From Burkholderiales bacterium (GTDB taxonomy: Bacteria > Pseudomonadota > Gammaproteobacteria > Burkholderiales > Thiobacteraceae), in assembly GCA_023511995.1 (NCBI GenBank), contig JAIMAL010000002.1, positions 112,765 to 176,764 of the forward strand: a stretch of 64,000 nt of DNA, read 5' to 3'. Under the pieces are notes generated by a model. That model searched no databases. It was not told where the DNA came from and was given only the letters and a program-made list of their open reading frames with translations. Shown here piece after piece: positions 19,144 through 28,243 of this stretch. Numbering within the stretch: the first letter of the stretch is position 1; each line of letters begins with the position of its first letter. The translations under genes were made by a program, and so were the position numbers.

Positions 19144-19881
19144 ATGCATCGTTTCCATTGTCCACGGGATCTCGCGCCGGGTGCACGGCTTACCCTGCCG
19201 GCCGAGGCCGCCCATCACGCCATCCGCGTGCTGCGCCTCAAGTCTGGGGATCCCATTGGCCTTTTCGATGGCGAGGGTCACGAGTTTTCCGCGCGCATCA
19301 CCTCCATCGAGGGCGGCACGGTGTGGGTGGCCGTCGAGGCGGCGGCGACGAACGACCGGGAGCCGCCGCTGAAACTCGTGCTTTTGCAGGGCATCTCCAG
19401 CGGCGAGCGCATGGACTATACGGTGCAGAAGGCGGTGGAGCTGGGGGTGGCGGAAATCTGGCCCCTCCTCGCCGAGCGCAGCGTGGTGCGGCTTGACCGG
19501 GAACGCGCGGAAAAACGCCGCCTCCACTGGCAGCGGGTGGCGATTGCCGCCTGCGAGCAGAGCGGCCGCAGCAGGGTGCCGCCGGTGCACGCGCCGCTGC
19601 GCCTTGCCGACTGGCTCGCCACCTGGACGGCGCAGCGCCAGGGAGACGAGCGGGCGCTGCTGTTGAGCCCCGCCGGCGGGGCGCGCCTTGCCGCGCTTGG
19701 CGAACCCCAGGGGCCCGTCATCCTCCTCGCCGGCCCGGAAGGGGGCTTCACGGAGGCGGAAGCGGCCGCGGCGCGCCACCAGGGTTTCCTGCCGGTCCGG
19801 CTGGGACCCCGCATCCTGCGCACGGAGACGGCGGCGCTCGCCGCCCTGGCCGCCATCCAGGCCCTGTGGGGGGATTTCTGA
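19144..19881 (+). CDS. rsmE: 16S rRNA (uracil-1498-N3)-methyltransferase
   Basis: A 245-residue SPOUT-class methyltransferase that methylates U1498 of 16S rRNA with S-adenosylmethionine. The N-terminal PUA-like part begins MHRFHCPRDLAPGARLTLP, and the C-terminal trefoil-knot motif is LLAGPEGGFTEAEAAAA followed by LGPRILRTETAALAAL. Length and both ends match the family. The ATG at 19144 lies immediately after repeat element B and has no clear ribosome site. Its promoter is therefore either inside the repeats or upstream of them. Confidence 0.93.
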   Translation: MHRFHCPRDLAPGARLTLPAEAAHHAIRVLRLKSGDPIGLFDGEGHEFSARITSIEGGTVWVAVEAAATNDREPPLKLVLLQGISSGERMDYTVQKAVELGVAEIWPLLAERSVVRLDRERAEKRRLHWQRVAIAACEQSGRSRVPPVHAPLRLADWLATWTAQRQGDERALLLSPAGGARLAALGEPQGPVILLAGPEGGFTEAEAAAARHQGFLPVRLGPRILRTETAALAALAAIQALWGDF

Positions 19882-19917
19882 CCAAAAGCGCCTCCTTTGA
19901 GTAAACTTGCCCCCACC

Positions 19918-21264
19918 ATGAACCGGAAAACGGCCCCACCTCGCCCCGCCACAAGCCGCAGCCAGGATTTCGTCAACTGGTTCCGCTCCGCTGCGCCCTA
20001 CATCCACGCCTTCGGTGGCCGTACCTTCGTCATCGCCTTCGGCGGTGAGGTGGTGAGCGAGGGCGATTTCGTGCGCCTTGCCCATGACATCAATCTCCTC
20101 AATGCCCTCGACGTGCGCGTCGTGCTGGTGCACGGGGCGCGGCCGCAGATCGAGGCGGAGCTCAAGGAGCGCGGCGTGGCCATGAAATATGCGGGGGGCC
20201 TGCGCATCACCGATGCGGAGGCGCTGGCCTGCGTCAAGGAGGCCGCGGGATCGGTGCGGGTGGAGATCGAGGCCATGCTGTCCATGGGGCTGCCCAACTC
20301 GCCCATGGCGGGGGCGGACATCCGGGTCGCCAGCGGCAATTTCGTCACCGCCCAACCCATGGGGGTGCGCGAAGGGGTAGACCTGCAGCACACGGGGGAG
20401 GTGCGCAAGATCGACGCCGTCGCCATTCAGCGGCGCCTGGATCAGAACGAGATCGTGCTGCTTTCTCCGGTGGGCTATTCACCCACGGGGGAGGTGTTCA
20501 ATCTCACCCTGGAGGACGTGGCCACCGCCGCCGCCATCGCCCTCAAGGCGGAGAAGCTCATCTTCCTCATGGAAACGCCGGGGGTCACCGACGCCAAGGG
20601 CAGACTCCTCAAGGAGCTCACCGCGCAGGAGGCGGAGCGGGTGCTGCGCACCATGAAGGACACCACCTCCGACGTGGCCCTCTACCTGCCCTATGCCATC
20701 AAGGCCTGCCGCAACGGCGTGGGGCGCGCCCACCTCATCAGCCGTCATCTGGATGGTGCCATCGTCCAGGAGCTGTTCACCCGCGAAGGGGTGGGCACCA
20801 TGATCACCAAGGACCCGGTGGAACAACTGCGCCAGGCCACCATCGACGACGTGGGCGGCATCCTCGCCCTGATCCAGCCGCTGGAGGAGGAGGGCATCCT
20901 GGTGCGGCGCTCCCGGGAACTGCTGGAAATGGAGATCGACCGCTTCTACGTCCTGGACCACGATGGCATCATCGTCGGCTGCGCCGCCCTCTATCCTTTT
21001 CCCGAGGAGAAGGCAGCGGAGCTCGCGTGTCTCGCCGTGCACCCGGATTATCGGGATGCCGGCCGCGGTACGCTGCTTCTGCAGCGCATGGAGGAAATCG
21101 CGCGGCGGAAGAAATTCACGCGCCTGTTCGTGCTCACCACCCGCACCGCCCACTGGTTCGTGGAACACGGCTTCGTCGAAACCAGCGTCGAGGCGCTGCC
21201 GAAGCAGAAGCAGGCCCTCTACAACTACCAGCGGCGGTCGAAAGTGTTCGTCAAACGCCTCTGA
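19918..21264 (+). CDS. argA: N-acetylglutamate synthase
   Basis: A 448-residue classical ArgA, catalysing the first step of arginine synthesis (acetyl-CoA plus glutamate). The N-terminal amino-acid-kinase domain (about 10-290) shows FVIAFGGEVVSEGDF and VLVHGARPQIE. The C-terminal GNAT acetyltransferase domain (about 300-445) shows LACLAVHPDYRDAGRGTLLL. ATG at 19918 is preferred over TTG at 19897 because MNRKT leads directly into the conserved DFVNWFRSAAPYIHAFGGRTFV. It starts 36 bases after rsmE and may be co-transcribed. Feedback inhibition by arginine is known for the family. Confidence 0.93.
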   Translation: MNRKTAPPRPATSRSQDFVNWFRSAAPYIHAFGGRTFVIAFGGEVVSEGDFVRLAHDINLLNALDVRVVLVHGARPQIEAELKERGVAMKYAGGLRITDAEALACVKEAAGSVRVEIEAMLSMGLPNSPMAGADIRVASGNFVTAQPMGVREGVDLQHTGEVRKIDAVAIQRRLDQNEIVLLSPVGYSPTGEVFNLTLEDVATAAAIALKAEKLIFLMETPGVTDAKGRLLKELTAQEAERVLRTMKDTTSDVALYLPYAIKACRNGVGRAHLISRHLDGAIVQELFTREGVGTMITKDPVEQLRQATIDDVGGILALIQPLEEEGILVRRSRELLEMEIDRFYVLDHDGIIVGCAALYPFPEEKAAELACLAVHPDYRDAGRGTLLLQRMEEIARRKKFTRLFVLTTRTAHWFVEHGFVETSVEALPKQKQALYNYQRRSKVFVKRL

Positions 21265-21344
21265 GAATCCCCAAGCGAAGGCCCGCGCGGCCCATGACCA
21301 ACCCACCCCGGCGAAGAATCGGGGACAAAAAAAGGAGGGCAGAG

Positions 21345-24200
21345 ATGAAAGAGGAGAACGCCGTGCTGAAACCAGCCGGCGGGGAACGGCGACGTGGATT
21401 CCACTCGCTGCGGCTGCGCCTCATCGTGGTGGCGGTGCTGGTGGAACTCGCCATGGTGGGTCTGCTCCTTGCCAATGGCGTGCGTCTGGTGGACGACAGC
21501 CTCATCAATCAGACCCGCGCCCGCAACGAGGAGCTCAAGCCCCTGCTGCGTGCGGCGCTCGCCGCGCCCTTGGCGCAGCGGGATTACGCCACGCTGCAGG
21601 AAATCCTCACCGAATTGCGCTCCGCCCAGGGTCTGCCCTATCTCGTGCTCTTCGACGGCCTGGGCCGGGTCGCGGCCGCCGCCGGCTGGGATCGCAGCCA
21701 GCCGCTGCCGCCGGTGGATGCGGACTCCGCGCTGGGACGAAAAGAGGTCTTCCATGCCCGCCTGCCCATCGTACTTGCCGGGGTGGTACATGGCGAGCTG
21801 CGCTACGGTATCTCCACCCGTTTCCTCGACGACACCCGCCAGCGCCTGGTACGGGATACCTTCACCATCGCCACGCTGGTGATTGTGCTCTCCATCCTGC
21901 TCCTCATCCTGCTCAGCTACTGGCTCACCCGGCATCTCGGGTTGCTTACGCGGGCCGCGGAGGAGGTGGCGGCCGGGCGCTTCGATCTGCGCCTGCCGGT
22001 GAGCGGCGACGACGAGGTGGCCAGTCTCACGCGCAGTTTCAACCGCATGGCGGCAGCCATCGAAAACCGCATCGCGGCGCTCGAGGAAAGCGAGCGGCGC
22101 TTCCATGCCATCGCCGATTACACCTACGACTGGGAATCCTGGCTGGGACCCGACGGGCGGCTTTTGTGGGTGAACCCGTCGGTGCGGCGCATCACCGGTT
22201 ACACGCCGGAGGAGGTGATGGCCATGCCCGACTATCCCCTGCCCCTGATCGCGGCGGAGGATCGGGAACGGGTCTATGCCGAGCTCACCCGGGCCATCTC
22301 CGGCACCTCGGTGGACAACTACGAAATGCGCATAAACCGCAAGGACGGCGCCCTCGTCTGGTGCTCCGCGGCCTGGCAGCCCATCCATGGGCCGCGGGGC
22401 GAATATCTGGGCATCCGCCTCGGCATCCGCGACATCTCCGAATTGAAGGAGGCCCAGTTCGTCCTGCAGGAAGCGATCGAGGAACTCCGACAGTCGGAGG
22501 ACATCCAGCGGCGGCTTCTGGAGCAGGCCCGGCAGGAGCAGGCGCGCCTCGCTTCGCTATTGTCGGCGATGAACATCGGCATCCTGTTCGAGAATGCCGA
22601 CAACCGGGTCATCTACGTCAATGCCGCGTTTCGCCGCATCTGGCTCATCCGCGACAACGTGGACCTCGCCGGCCGGCGGACGACGGAGGTGCTGGGCTAT
22701 TCTGGCAACGTGCTCGCCCGTCCCGATCATTTTTCCAAACACGTGCTGCAGGTCACCGCCACCCACGAAGTGAGCGAGACCTTCGAGATCGTCATGGCCG
22801 ACGGACGGGTGGTCACCCAGATTTCCTATCCCGTGCGCGATGAGGAGGGGCGGTTCATCGGCCGGCTGTGGATTTACGAAGACGTGACACGGGAGCGGCA
22901 GACTGCCGAACAGTTGATTTACCTCGCCGAGCGGGATTCGCTGACGGGACTGTACAACCGGCGCCGTTTCCAGGAGGAGCTTGCGCGCATGATGGCGGAA
23001 GTGGACCGCCGCAACTCCCAGGGTGCGCTGCTGTTCTTTGATCTGGACGAATTCAAATACGTCAACGACACCTTCGGCCACCGGGCGGGCGATGCCATGC
23101 TCATCCGGGTGGCCGGCGAAGTGAGTGCCCTCATCCGGCGCAACGAGATTTTCAGCCGGCTGGGGGGCGATGAATTCGCCGTCCTCCTGCCGGATGCCGG
23201 GGAAAAGGAAGCGGCCATGCTGGGCGAGCGCATCGTGCGCGCCATTGCCCAGATTCCCTTCCGCTTCGAAGGGCAGAACATCCGGCTCACCACCAGTGTG
23301 GGCATTGCCCTCTATCCTCTACACGCCACGAGCGTGGAGGAACTCATCGCCCATGCCGATGCCGCCATGTATCAGGCCAAGGAGGCGGGCAAGAACGCCT
23401 GGCGCATCTATCGCGCCGATCTCGATGCCTCGCGCCAGAGGCTTTCCCGACTCACCTGGAACGAACGCATCGCCAATGCCCTGGACAAGGGCCTGCTGCG
23501 CCTGCACTTTCAGGGGGTGTACGGGGCACGGGATGGTCGCCTGTCCCATCTCGAGGTGCTGGTGCGCATGGTGGACGAAGCCGATCCGGAACGGCTCATC
23601 ATGCCCGGCCATTTCATTCCCCTGGCGGAAGCAAGCGGCCGCATTCTGGACATCGACCGCTGGGTGATCGCCGAAAGCATCAAGCTTCTCGCCCGCCTGC
23701 AGGGGCTGCCGGCCCTGGCGGTCAATGTCTCCGGGCGTTCCTTCGACGATCCCTTCCTGCCCCAGTTCATCGCTGACACCCTCCATCGCCACGGTGTCGC
23801 CCCCCACCGCCTGATGGTGGAGCTCACGGAAACCGCGGCGGTGTCCGACCTGCACGATGCGCAACGCTTCATCGAGGCGCTGCATCTGGCTGGCTGCCGC
23901 GTCTGCCTGGACGATTTCGGCAGCGGTTTTTCCTCCTTTGCCTATCTCAAGCACCTGAAGGCGGACATCCTCAAGATCGATGGGCTGTTCATCCGCGACC
24001 TGCCCAACGACTACGACAACCAGATGTTCGTCAAGGCCATCGTCGGTGTCGCCCAGGGCATGCGCAAACCCGTCATCGCCGAATTCGTGGAGGACGAGGC
24101 CACCTTGCTCATGCTGCGGGAGTTCGGCGTGGACTTCGTGCAGGGCTATCATCTGGACATGCCGAGGGGCGATCATCCCGCCCTGGGCGAAGCCGCGTAA
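21345..24200 (+). CDS. Membrane PAS-GGDEF-EAL cyclic-di-GMP protein
   Basis: A 951-residue inner-membrane signalling protein. The order is: membrane helix about 24-44, periplasmic sensor about 45-172, membrane helix about 173-194, HAMP about 195-248, PAS about 250-365, second PAS about 402-515, GGDEF about 525-690, EAL about 705-945. GGDEF is intact (607-611). The usual inhibitory RxxD is RRNE (598-601). The EAL motif reads EVL (HLEVLVRM), a variant seen in many active enzymes, and DDFGSGFSSF, ELTET and QGYHLDMP are present. Both c-di-GMP synthesis and hydrolysis are possible. ATG at 21345 is chosen because AAAGGAGGG precedes it; the ATG at 21294 has no such site. Confidence 0.92.
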   Translation: MKEENAVLKPAGGERRRGFHSLRLRLIVVAVLVELAMVGLLLANGVRLVDDSLINQTRARNEELKPLLRAALAAPLAQRDYATLQEILTELRSAQGLPYLVLFDGLGRVAAAAGWDRSQPLPPVDADSALGRKEVFHARLPIVLAGVVHGELRYGISTRFLDDTRQRLVRDTFTIATLVIVLSILLLILLSYWLTRHLGLLTRAAEEVAAGRFDLRLPVSGDDEVASLTRSFNRMAAAIENRIAALEESERRFHAIADYTYDWESWLGPDGRLLWVNPSVRRITGYTPEEVMAMPDYPLPLIAAEDRERVYAELTRAISGTSVDNYEMRINRKDGALVWCSAAWQPIHGPRGEYLGIRLGIRDISELKEAQFVLQEAIEELRQSEDIQRRLLEQARQEQARLASLLSAMNIGILFENADNRVIYVNAAFRRIWLIRDNVDLAGRRTTEVLGYSGNVLARPDHFSKHVLQVTATHEVSETFEIVMADGRVVTQISYPVRDEEGRFIGRLWIYEDVTRERQTAEQLIYLAERDSLTGLYNRRRFQEELARMMAEVDRRNSQGALLFFDLDEFKYVNDTFGHRAGDAMLIRVAGEVSALIRRNEIFSRLGGDEFAVLLPDAGEKEAAMLGERIVRAIAQIPFRFEGQNIRLTTSVGIALYPLHATSVEELIAHADAAMYQAKEAGKNAWRIYRADLDASRQRLSRLTWNERIANALDKGLLRLHFQGVYGARDGRLSHLEVLVRMVDEADPERLIMPGHFIPLAEASGRILDIDRWVIAESIKLLARLQGLPALAVNVSGRSFDDPFLPQFIADTLHRHGVAPHRLMVELTETAAVSDLHDAQRFIEALHLAGCRVCLDDFGSGFSSFAYLKHLKADILKIDGLFIRDLPNDYDNQMFVKAIVGVAQGMRKPVIAEFVEDEATLLMLREFGVDFVQGYHLDMPRGDHPALGEAA

Positions 24201-24266
24201 GGAGCCGGCCGCAACGGGGCGGTTTCACGTTATCATTGGCTTTTTGCAACGCGAAAAGGAAACCCC

Positions 24267-24542
24267 ATGCCAAGAATGGTTCATTGCGTGAAGCTGGGGC
24301 GCGAGGCGGAAGGTCTGGATTACCCGCCCTACCCCGGCGAGCTGGGCAAACGCATTTTCGAAAACGTCTCCAAGGAGGCCTGGCAGGGCTGGATTCGTCT
24401 GCAGACCATGCTGGTCAATGAAAACCGCCTCAACCTGGCCGACCCCCGCGCCCGCAAATACCTCATGGAACAGATGGAGGCCTATTTCTTCGGCGGCGGT
24501 GCCGACATGCCCGCAGGCTACGTCCCGCCCCGGGGCAAGTAG
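24267..24542 (+). CDS. yggX: Probable Fe(2+)-trafficking protein
   Basis: A 91-residue cytoplasmic protein of the YggX family, which protects iron-sulfur proteins and helps iron supply during oxidative stress. It begins [20 protein letters not shown] with the conserved cysteine, and [18 protein letters not shown] and [10 protein letters not shown] are characteristic. The ATG follows AAAAGGAAACCCC. A possible -10 (TTATCA) lies about 30 bases upstream. Its neighbours (a c-di-GMP protein and ppk) suggest no shared pathway. Confidence 0.95.
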   Translation: MPRMVHCVKLGREAEGLDYPPYPGELGKRIFENVSKEAWQGWIRLQTMLVNENRLNLADPRARKYLMEQMEAYFFGGGADMPAGYVPPRGK

Positions 24543-24612
24543 CGCTCCCGTTTTCCCCTTTTTGCCCCGCCACCCCGCTGCCGGGGCATGCCGGGCCGCG
24601 CCTTGGGGCCGG

Positions 24613-24630
24613 CTGTCACAGGGTTGTCAC
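24613..24630 (+). promoter_or_regulatory. Pho-box-like site upstream of ppk
   Basis: CTGTCAC-AGGG-TTGTCAC: two 7-base direct repeats with a 4-base spacer, the layout of PhoB-binding Pho boxes (consensus CTGTCAT-N4-CTGTCAT). It lies 42 bases before the ppk start. A possible -10, TAGAAT, is at 24652-24657. The box is about 10 bases further from that -10 than usual, so the exact promoter is uncertain. Confidence 0.55.
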
Positions 24631-24671
24631 AATCTGCGGGCGACGGGTTCGTAGAATAGACGCGCTCATTC

Positions 24672-26747
24672 ATGAACCTGTCCCACGAACTCTTCCTCAA
24701 TCGCGAGCTCGCCCAGCTCGCCTTCAACCAGCGGGTCCTCGCCCAGGCGGAAGATGCGGCCACACCGCTCCTGGAAAGGCTGCGCTTTCTCTGCATCGTC
24801 AGCAGCAACCTGGACGAGTTCTTCGAAATCCGCGTCGCCGGCCTCAAGCAGCAGGTGGCCCACGGCGGCATTCCCGGTCCCGACGGCATGAGCGCCGCTG
24901 AGGTGTTGCGCGCGGTGAGCCGCGAAGCCCATGCCCTCATCCAGCGCCAGTATCGGCTCCTCAACGAGGACATCCTGCCCGCTCTGGCCGGCGAGGGCAT
25001 CCGCTTTCTGCGCCGCACCCATTGGAATGAAGTACAGCGAAAGTGGGTGCGGGATTATTTCTTCGAGCACGTGATGCCGGTCCTCACCCCCATCGGCCTC
25101 GATCCCGCCCATCCCTTTCCCCGCGTGCTCAACAAGGCGCTCAATTTCGCCGTGGAGCTGGAGGGGCGCGACGCCTTCGGACGTTCCTCCGGCACCGCCA
25201 TCGTGCAGGCGCCCCGGGTGCTGCCGCGGGTGATCCGCATGCCCAGCGAAATTGCCGGCTGCGACTATGGCTTCGTTTTCCTCTCCTCCATTCTCCATGC
25301 CCACGTCGGCGAGCTCTTCGCCGGCATGACCGTCAAGGGTTGCTACCAGTTCCGCGTCACGCGCAACAGCGATCTCTTCGTGGACGAGGAGGAGGTCACC
25401 AATCTGCGCGAGGCGCTGCAGGGGGAGCTGTCCCATCGTCAGTTTGGCGAAGCGGTGCGGCTGGAGGTGGCGGACAACTGCCCGGAAGCCATGGCCCGCT
25501 TCCTGCTGCGGGAGTTCCACCTGGAAGACGAGGACCTCTACCAGGTGCACGGTCCGGTCAATCTGGTGCGGCTCATGCAGGTGCCGGACTGGGTGGACCG
25601 GCCCGATCTCAAATTCCCCCCCTTCGCCCCCGGCCTGCCCCCCGCCTTGAGCGGCAGCAAGGGCGCCGATCTGTTCGCCGTCATCCGCCGTGGTGACGTG
25701 CTGCTGCACCATCCCTTCCAGTCCTTCAATCCGGTGATCGAGTTCGTGCAGCAGGCGGCCCGGGATCCCGATGTGCTCTCCATCCGCCAGACGGTCTATC
25801 GCACCGGCACCGATTCGGAAATCATGGAGGCGCTCATCGAGGCGGCCCAGCGGGGCAAGGAGGTGACAGTGGTGGTGGAACTCCTGGCCCGCTTCGACGA
25901 GCAGGCCAACATCAATTGGGCGCAAAAACTCGAGGAAGCCGGCGCCCACGTGGTCTATGGCGTGGTGGGCTACAAGACCCACGCCAAGATGGCGCTGGTG
26001 GTGCGGCGGGAAGGCGGCCGTCTGCGCCGTTACGCCCATCTGGGCACGGGCAACTATCATCCCCGCACCACCAAGCTTTACACCGACATGGGCCTGCTCA
26101 CCGCCCACGAAGGGTTGTGCGCCGACGTGGCCCAGATCTTCGTCCAGCTCACCGGCTTGGGCCGCGCCGGCAATCTCTCCCATCTCTGGCAGGCTCCCTT
26201 CACCCTGCACACGCGGCTTCTGGAAGCCATCGCCCGCGAAGCGGAGCATGCCCGACTCGGGCGTCACGCCCGCATTGTGGCCAAGATGAATGCGCTGGTG
26301 GAACCGCAGGTGATTCATGCCCTCTACGAGGCTTCCCGCGCCGGGGTGGAAATCGATCTCATCGTGCGCGGCGTGTGTGCCCTGCGCCCCGGCCTTGCCG
26401 GTATCTCGGAGCGGATCCGCGTGCGTTCGGTGGTGGGTCGCTTCCTGGAACACACGCGCATTTTCTGGTTCCGCAACGACGGCGCCGACGACGTCTATCT
26501 CTCCAGCGCCGACTGGATGCACCGCAATCTCTTCCGCCGCATCGAAGTGGCTTTTCCCGTGCTCGATGCCCGCCTCAAACGACGGGTGATCCGCGAGGGC
26601 CTGCTACCCTATCTCAAGGACAACCTGCAGGCCTGGGAGATGCAGCCGGACGGCAACTATGTTCGCCTTCAACCCGGACGGCGCAAGCCCTACAGCGCTC
26701 AGGGCGCGCTGCTCGCCCGCCTGGCACGCTCTGGCGGCGATGGCTGA
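24672..26747 (+). CDS. ppk: Polyphosphate kinase 1
   Basis: A 691-residue PPK1, reversibly polymerising the gamma-phosphate of ATP into polyphosphate at the inner membrane or granules. The N-terminus FLNRELAQLAFNQRVLAQA and LRFLCIVSSNLDEFFEIRVAG are diagnostic. The autophosphorylated histidine is His437 in YKTHAKM, at the expected place, and HLGTGNYHPRTTKLYTD and the second phospholipase-D-like segment follow. A Pho-box-like site precedes the gene, fitting induction under phosphate limitation. The next gene (CYTH-CHAD) overlaps its stop codon by eight bases, so they are translated together. Confidence 0.96.
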   Translation: MNLSHELFLNRELAQLAFNQRVLAQAEDAATPLLERLRFLCIVSSNLDEFFEIRVAGLKQQVAHGGIPGPDGMSAAEVLRAVSREAHALIQRQYRLLNEDILPALAGEGIRFLRRTHWNEVQRKWVRDYFFEHVMPVLTPIGLDPAHPFPRVLNKALNFAVELEGRDAFGRSSGTAIVQAPRVLPRVIRMPSEIAGCDYGFVFLSSILHAHVGELFAGMTVKGCYQFRVTRNSDLFVDEEEVTNLREALQGELSHRQFGEAVRLEVADNCPEAMARFLLREFHLEDEDLYQVHGPVNLVRLMQVPDWVDRPDLKFPPFAPGLPPALSGSKGADLFAVIRRGDVLLHHPFQSFNPVIEFVQQAARDPDVLSIRQTVYRTGTDSEIMEALIEAAQRGKEVTVVVELLARFDEQANINWAQKLEEAGAHVVYGVVGYKTHAKMALVVRREGGRLRRYAHLGTGNYHPRTTKLYTDMGLLTAHEGLCADVAQIFVQLTGLGRAGNLSHLWQAPFTLHTRLLEAIAREAEHARLGRHARIVAKMNALVEPQVIHALYEASRAGVEIDLIVRGVCALRPGLAGISERIRVRSVVGRFLEHTRIFWFRNDGADDVYLSSADWMHRNLFRRIEVAFPVLDARLKRRVIREGLLPYLKDNLQAWEMQPDGNYVRLQPGRRKPYSAQGALLARLARSGGDG

Positions 26748-28239
26748 GGAAACGGAGCTTAAGCTGCGCCTGGCGCCAACGGATGTGCGCCGTCTGCGCG
26801 CGGCCCTGCGTCGCCTCGCCGGCCCACCCCGCCGCACCCATGTGCTGAGTATCTACTACGACACGCCCGAGCTTGCGCTTGCGGCGCGGGGTTATGCCCT
26901 GCGCATCCGCCGCGTCGGCCGCCAGTGGGTACAGACCCTCAAGGGGGGCGGCGGGGAAAGCGGCGGGCTGCACCGCCGCGAGGAGGAAAACCTGAAGGTG
27001 AGAGAACCCCGGCCCGATGCCACGGCACTTGCGGCTGCGGGTCTCGACCCGGCTTCGCTGACACCGGTCTTCGTCACCGATTTCCAGCGCGAAATTTGGC
27101 CCCTCGCCCACGGGGAAGCGAGGCTGGAAGCGGCCCTCGACCGGGGCGTGATCCGCTGCGGTGAGCGGGAGCGCGCCTTTCTCGAGCTGGAGCTGGAACT
27201 GAACGCCGGCCCAAGCCGTGCGCTTTACCAGGTGGCGCGGCTGCTCGCCAGTCAGATTCCCCTCGCGCCGGAGTCCCGTTCCAAGGCCGAGCGGGGTTAC
27301 GCCCTGATCGAGGGGCGGGAAGAAGCGCCGACCCGCGCCACGGTGCCGCCCCTCTTCCCCCGGCAGAGTGTGGATGCTGCCTTCGCCACCCTCTTTGGGC
27401 ACACCCTGCAACAGATCACCCGCAACCAGCCGGGGGTGCTTGCCAGCGGCGACCCGGAATTCCTGCACCAGATGCGGGTGGGCCTGCGCCGCCTGCGGGC
27501 GCTTTTCACCCTCTTTCGCAAAGCCGTGCCGGCCGACACCTGGGCAGGCTGGGCCCCCCGGCTACGCACCCTTGCCGCGAAGCTGGGTCAAGCGCGGGAC
27601 TGGGATGTCCTCGCCATGCACCTGCTGCCCGCCTTCGAGGCATCGGAAAAGATGCGTGCGCCCCACCTGCGACGGGCAATCGCCGCCAGGCGAAGGCAGG
27701 CGCACGCCGAGGTGCAGGCCCTCGTGGGGGGGACGGCTTACGGGGTGCTCATGCTGGAGATGGGGGAGTGGCTCGCGAGCCGCGGCTGGCGCAAGGGCGC
27801 CGACGCAAGCCGCCGAAGCCTCCTTGCCGCGCCCGTGGCGCGCCTCGCCGGTGAGTGGTTGGAAAAGCGCCGCCGAAGGCTCCTCCGCGTGGGGAAAAAG
27901 CTCAAGTGGGGCGATGATGTGAAACGCCACCGGCTGCGGGTGCAGGCGAAGAAGCTGCGCTATGGCCTGGAATTCCTCGGCACCCTCCTTCCCGAGGCGG
28001 CCCGCAAGCCCTGGCTGCGGCGGCTTTCCCGCCTCCAGGACCGGCTGGGGGAACTCAACGACCTCGCAGAAGCCGCGCAGGTGATGGAAAGGTGGGCGAA
28101 GGAGCGCCGTTCCACCCCCCGCCGCGAGCAGGCCACCCGTTTTCTTGCCTGGGTGAAGCGGCAACGGCGCAAAGCCCTGGCCGCCCTGCCCCGCGCCTGG
28201 GAGGAAGTCAAACGCTGCCCACCGCTCGGGGAGCCGTAA
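26740..28239 (+). CDS. CYTH-CHAD domain protein
   Basis: A 499-residue protein. The N-terminal CYTH (triphosphate tunnel) domain, about 1-200, shows the EXEXK-type start ETELKLRL and YYDTPELALAARGYALRIRR. The C-terminal CHAD helical domain, about 215-490, is rich in Arg/Lys with conserved histidines (FLHQMRVGLRRLRALF, KRHRLRVQAKKLRYGLEFL). CYTH domains bind or hydrolyse inorganic triphosphate; CHAD binds polyphosphate and localises to granules. ATG at 26740 overlaps the ppk stop by eight bases, so ppk and this gene form one translational unit. A role as polyphosphate-granule protein or triphosphatase is inferred from domains and coupling. Confidence 0.92.
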   Translation: MAEETELKLRLAPTDVRRLRAALRRLAGPPRRTHVLSIYYDTPELALAARGYALRIRRVGRQWVQTLKGGGGESGGLHRREEENLKVREPRPDATALAAAGLDPASLTPVFVTDFQREIWPLAHGEARLEAALDRGVIRCGERERAFLELELELNAGPSRALYQVARLLASQIPLAPESRSKAERGYALIEGREEAPTRATVPPLFPRQSVDAAFATLFGHTLQQITRNQPGVLASGDPEFLHQMRVGLRRLRALFTLFRKAVPADTWAGWAPRLRTLAAKLGQARDWDVLAMHLLPAFEASEKMRAPHLRRAIAARRRQAHAEVQALVGGTAYGVLMLEMGEWLASRGWRKGADASRRSLLAAPVARLAGEWLEKRRRRLLRVGKKLKWGDDVKRHRLRVQAKKLRYGLEFLGTLLPEAARKPWLRRLSRLQDRLGELNDLAEAAQVMERWAKERRSTPRREQATRFLAWVKRQRRKALAALPRAWEEVKRCPPLGEP

Positions 28240-28243
28240 CGGC

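Noticed and set aside
18576..19186. Minus-strand frames of 99-146 codons across the two 232-bp elements.
   Set aside because: Low-complexity Arg/Pro-rich products without start signals; treated as part of the repeat elements, though the shared end motifs are noted.
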